The translations under genes were made by a program, and so were the position numbers. The notes below the pieces were generated by a model. That model saw nothing but the letters and a program-made list of their open reading frames with translations. It had not been told where the DNA came from and searched no databases. Of a stretch of 64,000 bases of DNA, positions 1 through 10,051 are shown one piece after another. This stretch comes from Wurfbainia villosa (Eukaryota > Streptophyta > Magnoliopsida > Zingiberales > Zingiberaceae), in the NCBI GenBank assembly GCA_025175895.1, contig CM045990.1:1488001-1552000 (forward strand), read 5' to 3'. How positions within the stretch are numbered: the first letter of the stretch is position 1; each line of letters starts with the position of its first letter.

Positions 1-844
1 GTGTAATTCTATGGTCAAGATAAACTAATACCAAATTACACTACAATCATGCCAATGGTTTGTCCAAAACCATCTTGGTTGTGAGCCTCTACTTATACTC
101 TACAAGGAACTGATAATATGATCTTCTGTGTGACACCACACACCATGTTATCTACAATGTAAAGTATCAGACAATATGCATAATTATTAAATGCAAATAA
201 TGATCATGTGATTCTTATTTCAAAATGAAGATGTCCATACAAAGGCTAGGCTTTCAGTATACATCCCAACAGTTTTGTTGATTACAGAGTCAGTATTTAC
301 TCTACCATGTTATAGGTGTTGTATTATGGTATTTATACTCAGGTTGTATGAGTTGCATCATTGCCGATCTTCAGGTATGTCAGTACCTTATGTTGTTATT
401 AGTTGATCAGTTGGTTATACAGTAGTTATATCATACTGGTGTATATCTTTTATACCTTTAAACAGTATATTTTTGACTCGCATGTGATATATATATTATG
501 CATGCACTTCTTTTCTTATTACCATTGAGTTTTATACTCACCACCACATACCCTGGGTTTCTTGTCGCCCAGGTAATAGGTAGTTGACTCCGTGATGGGC
601 TTGGAGCATCGCTGGCTGACATCATCTCATCTCACATCCGAGGATCCTGAGTTTTGGGTTTTTTCGTGTATCTCTTAATAAACCTTGGTTTTATGTGTTG
701 TTTGTAGTGTTGGACTTTTGTTGATGTACGCACTTGTTGATTCGGGTTTTGACGATACTTTCTTTATGTTGTGGTTAGTCATACCGGTATACAGTGATGT
801 CGAGTTCTTTTACTCTATCTGATGATTTTTCGTTGTGATTATGG

Positions 845-888
<44 letters not shown>

Positions 889-991
889 GTTGTGTGATTG
901 TGCTGAAAGGCCTTGTATCAATAGGATATTGTGTCACGTACAGGGGAGATGCTGTCCGTTTATTGGCTAGGCATACTCTCGGGGCATGACA
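1..991 (+). mobile_element. 3' part of a Ty3/gypsy-type LTR (solo LTR or 3' LTR)
   Basis: No coding capacity is visible. The last 90 bases (capped by CATGACA at 985-991) contain the phrase ACAGGGGAGATGCTG followed by a CTCGGGGCATGACA end. The same arrangement recurs at 61751-61804, directly before a tRNA-Met primer binding site, so this is the 3' end of a related LTR on the plus strand. The following base begins interior sequence of element E, so the LTR appears to be inserted in E. The 5' end lies outside the window, so solo LTR and full element cannot be told apart and the target duplication cannot be checked. Confidence 0.6.
846..882. repeat. (TA)n microsatellite
   Basis: An uninterrupted TA dinucleotide run of about 18 units lies in the gypsy LTR fragment. 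Confidence 0.95.
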
Positions 992-1427
992 GTTCATGTG
1001 CTTATTAAGTACATCATAATGAACTCAGAATTCATTAAATTATAATGATAAATCATGAGGAAAGCTTATGTACAAGTTATGTGCATTGAGCCCATGGACC
1101 ATGGTTCAAAATAGATTTTCAAAAACATTTTAAAATTATTTTGAAAAACCTTGGTGAAGTCTATCTTTTAATAGCAATCACCATTGAAGAAGTTGATACA
1201 AAGTAGGTCAAAAATATTGAAGTTATCTTTGGTTTTGAACTTTGTATCACTCTCATTTTAATGGGTATTTTCATACAAAACTATGTATCATCCATTGTAT
1301 TTTATATGAGTATTATACGTATGAATTTTCATGATTTTTAAAATTATGTATAATTACTTATAAATTTTCAAAATTCATTTCTAATTTCTAATTTCTGTGT
1401 TTGTAGATATCAGTCCTGCCGATTGAG

Positions 1428-1463
1428 GGCAGTCGACTGGTTGATGATCAAGTCGACTGCTGG
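1428..1463. repeat. CAGTCGACTG palindrome array, 3' internal copy in element E
   Basis: Two copies of the GTCGACTG core occur within about 30 bases. Equivalent clusters sit at the same distance from the 3' LTR in C, D and H. Confidence 0.75.
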
Positions 1464-2006
1464 GCTGATTTCGGATAAATATGGTTTGTTTAGCACATTT
1501 TCAGCCATCCCTAGGTACCCTAACATCTCATAACCCTAGGATATGCTATGGAAGGGTGAAAATTCATTAGAAATGAATTAGGAGAGGTGTTTAGGGTGAA
1601 AATCAAATTTTAAGGGAGGTGAAAGTTTAATGTTAAATCATTACCCTTAATTTCGACAGTTTAAGTTTCCTATTGGCTTAGGAACTCTCCGAGGACATTG
1701 TGTGTGCAATGGTCAAGGGGGAACAAGCCTTTAGGGGGAGGTATCCATCAAGGGATGATGGATGAGTTTCTCCTCAAAAGTGGAAGAATTGGAGAATAAT
1801 GAGGATTGCCTCTCATTTAGTGATTGTGATTTATCACTAGGAAGAGTGAAGGCATCCTAAATATTTTTGGACCAAGGGAGAGAATGTAATATCTCATTGG
1901 TATATGAGACATTTATACCCTTGGGGAGAGACTTTTTGATGTATATCAAAAAGAAGGAGAATTGATGGCTTGAGTTAGGTAGCCTAAATTAAAGGTTTTG
2001 TCAAAC

Positions 2007-2023
2007 ATCAAAAAGGGGGAGAT
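2007..2023 (+). other. Polypurine tract of element E
   Basis: ATCAAAAAGGGGGAGAT lies directly 5' of an LTR start TGTTAG. The same AAAAAGGGGGAGATTG signature precedes the 3' LTRs of A, C, D, G and H. Confidence 0.85.
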
Positions 2024-2677
2024 TGTTAGTGTTATCTGCCCAGATTATAATTGACTAGACTCGAGTAGTATTTTGATGTTTGACAAAATAATTGACAATG
2101 TGATTGTCATGGGAAGTCCAAGAATCATCTTGGCATTTGAGAAGTCCAAGTCATGTATACTTGGCAGAGAAAGTCTAAGTCATGGGTACTTGGAAATTAG
2201 AAAGTCTAAGTCATGGGTACTTGGCAATTGGAAAGTCCAAGCATGGGTCTTGGCATGGGTCCTGGCAATGGTAAAGTCCAAGTCATGGGTACTTGGCAAG
2301 GAAAGTAAAAAGTATAGTCTTAGCGGCATAGGTTCAAGCTGTAGTCTTGGTGGCGTAGGGCCCAAGTGAACTTTGACGGTAAAAGTCCAAGTATGGATAC
2401 TTGCCATTTGGGAAGTCCAAGGGTGTGATATTGGTGGCTTAAAGTCCAAGTTGTAGTCTTGGCAGCATAAGTCCAATGTTTGGTGGTGTAAAGTCTAAGC
2501 ATGTGTCTTAATAGCATAAGTCCAAATGTACCTTGGCAAAGTAAACCCAGTTAGCATGACAATAGTCAATGGAAGCACCTGAATACTAGCATATGGATGA
2601 ACAAGTCATGGATGACTTGGAGGGATCCGATTGACGTGAGACTGATGAAGGTGGCTAGAAGGCTTAGGTCTAGGCTA
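2024..2677 (+). mobile_element. Element E 3' LTR, piece 1 of 3
   Basis: The LTR starts TGTTAG after the polypurine tract. It holds the AGTCCAAG/CTTGGCA minisatellite, then the conserved phrase GGCTTAGGTCTAGGCTA, where element A is inserted. The sequence resumes at 17672 and, after a second insertion, at 42301. Adding the three pieces gives roughly 1.6 kb, comparable with the 1.4-1.5 kb LTRs of A, C, D and H. Confidence 0.75.
2110..2545. repeat. AGTCCAAG...CTTGGCA minisatellite in U3 of element E
   Basis: Imperfect tandem units of about 25-35 bases each contain AAGTCCAAG followed by CTTGGCA, so CCAAG and CTTGG face each other inside units. Related arrays occur in D, H and C LTRs and account for several overlapping ORFs there. 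Confidence 0.85.
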
Positions 2678-3289
2678 TATTGGTGCAATCGACCCAGGTC
2701 GCGATTGATCAGACTCGAGTTTGACTCGAACTATATTTTGATATTAGACAAAACGTATGACATAGGATTGTCATGGGAAGTCCAACATGGGTTGGCCACG
2801 TAAATCCAAGTGTGTATCCTTGGTGGTGAAAAGTCCAAGCATGAGGTTTGGTGTTGGGAAAGTCCAAGCATGGGGCTTGTCATGGAAAATCCAAGCATGA
2901 GGCTTAGTGTGGGAAGTCTTAAGGACTGCAAGTTCACTAGGCTCGGGGTCCTAGAATCGGTGAAGGATGACATTGTGAAGTCGTGCGCTTGGTGCATCAG
3001 AGGGACCGTCGGACAGGGAGTGAATGGAGTGAGGCCCAAGGGAAGCAAACTTCAAGGGCAAGAGACGTGAAGGATGACATTGCGAAGTCGTGCGCTTGGT
3101 GCATCTGAGGGACGTAAGCCAAGGGAAGAGAGCTTCGATGGGGAACTCCATGAGAGATGAGGTGGACTTGGCCAAGTGGCTAAGACTGAGTGTCGAATGC
3201 TCAAACATGGTGTTTGAGGTTTTAACTGACGGTCGGATGCTCAAACAACTTGGTGTTTGAGGTTTACCTGACAGCAGTCGATTGGTATA

Positions 3290-3605
3290 GATGTCAGTTC
3301 GATTGATCCAAGTTGATGGCAATCGACTGGTGTTAGATTGCATTTTGTGGCCTATCAATCGACTGACAAGTATTGGCGATCGGTGATATCGATAGCGATC
3401 ATCGCCAAGGGACGACGATCGATGGGAAGTGTCACGCACGCGAATGCTCCATAGCGGAGGCGGTCGATTCATGAGGTCGACAATCAACTGATGGGCATGA
3501 TCAGTCGACTGATGATGGATCCGTTGGAACTTGTCCAACGTGGATCGAGTCGTTGTGAGATAACGACTACAGGACCAATCGACTGATGGTCATGATCAGT
3601 CGACT
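3290..3605. repeat. Palindrome array, U3 of element A 5' LTR (degraded)
   Basis: Copies of CAGTCGACTG-type palindromes sit immediately upstream of the TATA box. Several positions that read CAGTCGACTG in the partner LTR (16810-17160) here read CGATCG or shorter, for example around 3418. Confidence 0.75.
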
Positions 3606-3634
3606 GATGGGCACGGAATCAGCTCGATGCAGGT

Positions 3635-3640
3635 TATAAA
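3635..3640 (+). promoter_or_regulatory. LTR TATA box, element A
   Basis: TATAAA follows the palindrome array; the identical context recurs at 17182-17187 in the 3' LTR. Confidence 0.7.
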
Positions 3641-4119
3641 TGGAGATCGAGATGGAGGATTTCGCCAAGACTTTTAGGGAGATTTTGGAGGAGAATTATT
3701 GCTGCATTCCAGTCCTTCAAGAGCCAAACCAAAGCAAGCAACAAGCAAAAGTGATCAAAGCTATTTGTGTAAAGTTTTCTTTCGTATTGTCTTTGTATTT
3801 GCTTGTACTTTTATATTACCATGTAAATTTCTTGTACGAGATTTCTCCACCTCCGACGTGTTGTCGAGAAAGAGTTTTGTTAGTGTCGTGAGCATAACAA
3901 GAGCTCATTAAGCTCGCCCCGTGGAGTAGGAACCCTAAGGTTCCGAACCATGTATATCATTGTGTTTGTGCATGTGTTGTATTCTTGTATTCGTTTTATT
4001 ATCATTCCGCTGCGCATTATGAGTATTGTAGACGAGCATGCGACGAATGGACAATTTCCATCATCGTATGCGATTTGGGCTATTCACCCCCTCTAGCCTG
4101 CCACCGATCCTCCAACAAG

Positions 4120-4131
4120 TGGTATCAGAGC
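4120..4131 (+). other. tRNA-iMet primer binding site, element A
   Basis: TGGTATCAGAGC is complementary to the 3' end of plant initiator tRNA-Met and sits two bases after the LTR end. Confidence 0.92.
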
Positions 4132-4174
4132 GAGAAGCTTGTTGCGGACTAATCGCCAACACAAGCACGCCAAG

Positions 4175-5791
4175 ATGGCCGGCTTGAACATCCAACCACC
4201 GAAATTCGAGGGAGAATTCTCATGGTAGAGAAGAAGAATGGAGGTATACTTTGAAACCAATTTTGATATTATGTTAATTGTTGAAAATGGTTTTGAAGTG
4301 CCTAGGGATAAGGAAAACAAGCCAATAGAAAAATCAAGATTGACCAAGGAACAAATCAAGGATTTCAAGACAAATATCGAGGTAATAAAAATGCTAAGTG
4401 ATTTGATTCCTAACAATATTTGGTCTAGATTAGGGAGTTATAGGGATGCAAAGGACTTATGGAGTAAGGTGGTCAAATTCAATGAACATCCTGAACCGGC
4501 ACAAGTAGAGAAGGAAGCCGAAGTAGAATGTCCATCAACATCTAGATCCGAGGATGTTGAAGAATCACCATCAACATTCGAAGATGTGGATGACTTGGAG
4601 GAAACCTCCACCTCTAGCATTGAGGGGGAGGAGAGACAATCTTCTATTCCGGAGCAAAATCAAGATGAAGCATCTACATTCGGGAAAGATGAAGATCAAG
4701 AGGCTTCCACCACCCTAGGTAACTCATGCATTGTAATTAAAGATAAAAAAACACATCATATGCTTTGAGTGTAGGGAAACCGGGCATTACAAGAGCAAAT
4801 GCCTAAAATTGGCTAAGAAGAAGGTACCGGTGCCAAAAGTCAACCAAAAGTCAACCAAAAGTCAAAGGATGCTGGAGTCCTCGCTAAAAAGAGCAAAGAG
4901 CACATTGTATGCTTCAAATGCAACCAAAGAGGACATTACCAAAGCCAATGCCCTAGGGGGAGGAAGAAGGGGCAAGAAGGGGCATCTCATGTAGGGGGAG
5001 CTTCCAAAGCTAACCCTAAGGTAAATTTAATTAATGCACCTTCTAGCTCTAGGACTAAAAAGCATGCTAGAAATTACTTTAATGCACTTGCTATTATTAA
5101 TGGAAAGCATGCTAGTAGGAATAGATATTTTTGCCTAGGTGCCAAGCATGTTGATTTACCTAAGGACAAACCTAGACACCATAACCCTAGACCAATTCTA
5201 CCTAGGGAGTCCATTAGGAGAATAGAAGAAAATTTGGGGATTAACCCCAAGAAATCTAGGCATATGCCTAAGAAGAGTCATTCCCAAAAGAAGAATGAAA
5301 AATCAAAATTGAGAAGATTAGAGGTAGAGAACCAAACCTTGAGATCAAGACTTGAGAAACTTGAGAAGACCCTAGCAAAAATGATAAATTCATTTAAGGG
5401 GTCTAATGGTCAAAATTTGGGACCTAGAAGACAAGAACCGGTGAAGGGCAAGAATGGTTTGGGTCACAAACCTAAGTCCTATCATAATGTTCCATTCAAC
5501 TATGGAACTATTTCTAGGTCTAGGAAAACCAAGGCTAATAGAGAAGTTATCCCTAAGGTTAGCCATGGTGTGTGTCTAGTGGCTAAAAATTCAAATAAAT
5601 CCAAGGTAGCCACTAAGAAGGTCAAAGGGGGAGTTACCTCTAGAGTTGAACTAGGAAAGACCCAATTGACTAAGGCTTCAAAGTCAAAAAGAGTCATTAG
5701 GAAGGTATCTAGGGAAGTTATCCCTAGCGAATACCTAGTTAATCCAAGGAGCTCCAATAGGTATTGGGTTCCTAGGAGCATGTCATGCTAG
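4175..5791 (+). pseudogene. gag: Decayed Gag of element A (Sirevirus-type, two CCHC knuckles)
   Basis: The reading frame begins MAGLNIQPPKFEGEFSW, close to the intact Gag of element G (MAGSNIHPPKFEGEF at 51638, minus). It is stopped at 4226-4228 (TAG where the relative has a Trp codon) and shifts frame near an A run at about 4745. Order of parts: N-terminal capsid-like region to about 4500, acidic Ser/Thr-rich linker, CCHC knuckle at 4761-4802 (CFECRETGHYKSKC), a second at 4910-4951, a basic Lys-rich region with a short coiled-coil-like stretch (5300-5390), and a tail with SSNRYWVPRS. In Copia elements this tail lies just before the protease, so the ORF stops where pol should begin. Role in the family: nucleocapsid and packaging. 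Not functional as read. Confidence 0.8.
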
Positions 5792-6037
5792 ATGGGTTAG
5801 GGTGTGTCAACCCTAAGTGGATGGGTAGTTAACCTAACCATGATGAGTTGACACTTTAGGATGTGCCAATGTATTTTAAGAAGTTAAAAATTGATTAAAA
5901 TTGGAACTTTAGGTTTAGAGGTCATGGTGTGCCATTTTGGGGTTTTTGGCACACTAGGGAAATGGGTTGTATTATGGCAAAATGGATTCAATTATATCAA
6001 ATGACAATTAATACTAAAATCTAGGTATTATTGTTAA
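5792..6037 (+). other. Element A 3' non-coding interior, first part
   Basis: This sequence with no ORF matches the segments after gag in C (22669-22980) and D (36707-36960). It is cut by element B at 6038 and resumes at 14887. Confidence 0.6.
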
Positions 6038-7935
6038 TTATAGCCCTAAGAACCAATCATGTGATGGTTGAATAGGGAACATTTTGTATCATATTCTATA
6101 AAGGCAAAGAATTGGTTATTATATTTAAGTCTTGCTTGTGCCAGCTAAATTAAATATAGTAATGCCCTAGAAAAGTAGGTTCTTATCTACAGCACATCAA
6201 TTGGCAGAATTGATTATGAGAGGCTGTAGAGAACACTTTCTAAATGTTCCTAGTCAAGTATTAATATGCAAGGGCAATATTAATACATAAAGACTAGCAT
6301 GTAGGTCAATTGATGACTTGATCTCACAAGTCATGGATATATGATATCGAGTTGACACATGGGTATATATTAGAGAATATATACTGAACTGACCCGCCAT
6401 GAGAAAGTTTCATGGATCGTTATATGAGTGTCATAAACTTTCTCATGTGACTATTGGTATGAATAGTCCTCAGACCTGAAGTCACTACGGTTCCCTACAT
6501 AAGGAGTTATGTACTTTGGTATCGTCAAACGTCACCCGTAACAGGGTGGACCATAAAGGCGATTACTGGGTATATAACAAATTATGCGGAGGGATGTGAG
6601 TGATGTAGATGGGATCTATCCCTCTCATATGACTAGAGTGATATCGGTGGGCCCCGTGATTGAGTAGAACTACTAAAACGCATGGCCATGCTCGAATGAG
6701 TCAATATGAGATATTGAGCTCATTTGTTTGAGTTAGTTTACTCAGGGATCAAGAAACACATAGATTGATCGAGGATGACACGGTCTATGCCTCATTGATC
6801 AATCTGATATCAAGGATAGAAGGACACGGTCATATATTATAGTAGTCACGGAAAGGTTAGTCGGATCTTGACTTATCTCGTAACTTGGGTAGCAATGATG
6901 TATTGCTAGATGCCGCTCATTGCTTGTGTATCTAAAAGAGTTTAGATCCACTGTCAACGTTATGAGAGCCTATAGGGTCACACACAAAGAGCATGATAAT
7001 TAGAGGAATTAGAGTATTCTAGTTTGACTAGAATAATTTGGGAATAAGCTTAAGTACAAAATGGTTTTTTGGACTTTAAGCTTAATGAGAATTTTAGCTA
7101 ATTGATTTAATGAGATTAATTCAATATGTTACCTTATTGATTTAATAAGATTAATTCAATATGATAACATAAGCTTAATTGAATTAATAAGATTAATTCA
7201 ATATGATTGAATTAATAAGATTAATTCAATATGATAACATAAGCTTAATTGAATTAATAAGATTAATTCAACATGCATGAATGCCACATAAGAATGCCAC
7301 ATAAGCATGCCACCTAAGCATCCACCTAAGCTAGTTAAGGTGGAAGGAAACAAAATGGTTTTGTCTCCTTAAGTGGCCGGCCAAACAAGGATATGTCTCA
7401 ATGCAATGGATTGCATTGAATGTGTGGAGGTGAAAGGGTTTTTCCAACCCTATAAAAGACACCTCAAGTGGCCGGCCAAAAGAGAGGATTGGCTTTGTTG
7501 TTGGTGGAAGCTTTGGTTGTGTTGTTGTGGTTGTGAGAGAGCTTGGTGGAAGCTTTGGTTGTGTGGGTTTGTGAGTGTAGGCTAGCAAGAAGAGGAGTCT
7601 TCTTCTTCCTTTCTCCTTTTCCCTCTCTTCCTCTCCTTTAGGGACTTCTCTAGCAAGAAGTAAAGGAGAGCTCCTCTAGTTTTTCTTTTGTGAGACAAGA
7701 GCTTGCTCGTGTGGATACATATAGAGGCACGGACATTTGAACGTGCTAAAAGATCCAACACATCCAAGGAAAAGCGGGATTGCAAAGGGCACGCAACAAA
7801 GGTAATCCTCTCCTATAAGATAGGCTTGGTTTAGAGAAATTTATTTTATACGAGTTTGCTTTCGCATGGATCACTTGGAAGGGATCCTAATTTTTCCGTT
7901 GCGCATATGCCATTTGGCATAAAGAATTCCCTACA
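6038..7935 (+). mobile_element. Element B 5' LTR
   Basis: It matches 13020-14886 almost throughout. It includes an AT-rich stretch at 7081-7270 with repeats of GAATTAATAAGATTAATTCA. It carries no CAGTCGACTG palindromes, unlike the Sirevirus-like LTRs around it. Small ORFs inside (for example 7331-7588) are not credible genes because they are pure LTR. Confidence 0.85.
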
Positions 7936-7936
7936 G

Positions 7937-7948
7937 TGGTATCAGAGC
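7937..7948 (+). other. tRNA-iMet primer binding site, element B
   Basis: TGGTATCAGAGC lies one base after the 5' LTR. Confidence 0.92.
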
Positions 7949-9125
7949 CACTTGCGAAAGATCGTATAAAATAGGTTTTCTCTATTTTATATGTGATATA
8001 GAAGTAGGATAAATTTTATTATGAGTTGATAATTGCATTAGCAATTGTCAAACATAATAAAATATCCAATGTCTTTTAAAAGTTAAAATGACATGGTGCA
8101 TGGTTATGGCCTAGTCCCAAAGGTTTGTGAATGTGTGTGTGTTGTAATTCTTAAATCAGGCCTGCGTGTCGTGCCTTCCTCCTAAAATTCTTGTTGTAAA
8201 ATTAGTTTTAGACTCGAATGTAACTCGAGTATTTCTCCTTTTGTAATGTACAAAACAAAGATGGAGGGTCCATTGGAAGATGAGGTTACAAGGAGGAAGT
8301 CAACACACAAGACAACCAAAAGGAAGCACTTAGGAGAAGATGCTATCCCTAGGTTGACCAATCAATCTTTTCATTGGCTTGAGAAGATTGTAGAATAAGG
8401 GCCATAACCATGACACGCTTAGTTTAATATGTATGTGATGCATGTTAGTTTAGCTTGTATGTGATGCATGATTAGTTTAGCTTATATGTGATGTATGCTA
8501 ATATGTATATGATACATGTTTATTTCTTAATAAGTCTAAACGATATGCCTACCAAAGTTGGTACTCACTACTTCCTCGATCATTTGTTATTGGGTTTGCC
8601 AAAGCAAAGCAATGCATTTTATCTTGGAGGGGTGCGAGTGGACAATCGTGATGTCCCGCTATCGATCTTGGTTAAGACTTAGTTAAGTTTTTCTTAATTG
8701 GTTAAGAAAGTAGAGGCATATATTAGCTTTGAACATAAGTGTTAAAATTAGTTTTGTGTGAATTCCGAACATCAGCTTTGTCTTAGAAGTGGTCGTTGCT
8801 CCGATATCCAAGAAGGCCTCTATGCCTCGCCACAGCCTGGAAGCTGGTTTAGGAATAAACACTAAACTAATCTAAAACTTAAACAAAGCTATTAAAGAGT
8901 TACATCAGATGTAATTGGCAAAAGATTGTCTACCTAATTATACTACGTCTTGGGCGATTAGCCAAAGCTAACTCAAGACGAATTATGATGTGGATCTTTA
9001 TCCCATATAAATTTATAGCTAAATAGTAGCTATGAGAATTTAGTGGGAGCTTCATTTAATTAAAGGCCTAATTAAATGATTTAGGTATGATACTTAAACT
9101 TTGCACTTTAATGTCGTAGATCACC
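7949..9125 (+). other. Element B leader, non-coding
   Basis: This 1.2 kb between PBS and gag holds no ORF with recognisable content. It includes near-repeats of a TATATGTGATGCATG-like phrase at 8430-8520. Confidence 0.6.
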
Positions 9126-10051
9126 ATGTCATCTAACACGACACACCCCCTCAACTTGCGATCTGTCCTTGAGAAGGACAAGCTCAATGGAGCAAATTTT
9201 CTTGACTGGTATAGGAACTTGAGGATTATCCTCAAGCAAGAACGCAAACTATATGTCCTAGAGCAGTCTACCCCTGAAATACACTGCTATAAGAAGCATC
9301 AAGATGATGACGATTAGATGTGTCATGTCTTATGCTTGCCACCATGAACTCTGAGCTCCAGAAGCAACATGAGAACATGGATGCCTATGATATGGTTGAG
9401 CACTTGAAACAACTATATCAAGGACAAGCTAGGCACGAGCGTTTTGAAGTGTCTAAGGCTCTTTTTGCATGCAAGATGCAAGAAGGAACACCTGTAGGAA
9501 CTCACGTACTCAAAATGATTGGGTACGTTGAGAACCTTGAAAGACTAGGTTTTCCACTGAGCCAAGAATTGGCAACCGATGTTATCCTGCAATCGTTGCC
9601 GGAAGCATATAATCAATTCGTCATGAATTATAACATGAATGAAATTGATAAACCTTTGCCTGAGATTCTCAGCATGTTAAGAACTGCTGAACCGAATCTC
9701 AAAAAGAAAGTTAGCAACGTACTAATGGTCAAGAAGGGCAAAGGTAAGCGCAAAGGCAAGGGTAAGACCCAAGCCAAAGGCAAGGCCAATTCATCCACTT
9801 CAAAGGGTAAAGGTAAAGTACCTAAGGAAGGGATCGCTTCCATTGCGGTGAGATCGGACAACCGGAAGCGGAATCGCAAAGTCTACCTTGAGGAAGTAAA
9901 GAATAAAAAGTGGGACTTACGCCTCGGTATACACGTTATAGAAGTTAATCTATCTATTTCTTCTACATGGGTATTAGATCTGGATGTGCATCTCACATTT
10001 GTAATAATGTGCGTGGTGAGAAATAGTAGACAAATGGCAAAAGCGAAGTAG
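9126..10051 (+). pseudogene. gag: Copia Gag of element B, broken
   Basis: The start MSSNTTHPLNLRSVLEKDKLNG is followed by a WYRNLRIILKQE motif typical of the copia Gag (UBN2-type) N-terminus. A frame change between 9317 and 9320 splits it. The second part carries the capsid-like helical region (about 9340-9700) and then a Lys/Gly-rich run (9730-9800). The CCHC knuckle region at about 9838-9880 is recognisable as nucleotides (TGCTTCCATTGCGGTGAG) but is out of frame, with a small change where CACTGG is expected. It is a packaging protein in the family and inactive as read. Confidence 0.8.

Larger units (their letters stand above)
992..2023 (+). mobile_element. Element E, 3' non-coding interior (Sirevirus-like)
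   Basis: This stretch has no ORF. It matches, block by block, the 3' interior of element D (about 39750-40859) and, inverted, element H (about 25578-26700). Shared blocks include a CATGAGGAAAGC segment, a block with CCTTGGTGAAGTCTATCTTTT, a short palindrome array, AAGGGGGA-type purine tracts and a final polypurine tract before the LTR. Everything 5' of it (gag and 5' LTR of E) is outside the window or was lost where the gypsy LTR sits. Confidence 0.65.
2678..4117 (+). mobile_element. Element A 5' LTR
   Basis: It starts TATTGG (other copies TGTTGG) and ends CCAACA. A palindrome array lies at about 3290-3605, followed by a TATA box (TATAAA, 3635-3640), a transcribed leader, and a U5 with a GGAACC-CTAA-GGTTCC hairpin near 3930. 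It ends two bases before the PBS. Confidence 0.85.

Noticed and set aside
2951..3538. 195-residue minus-strand ORF
   Set aside because: It is inside element A's LTR, partly palindromic repeat; the corresponding region at 16323-16787 gives a differently broken frame.
4120..4131. tRNA-Met gene fragment
   Set aside because: Only the 12-base primer complement is present, at LTR edges, with no cloverleaf around it.
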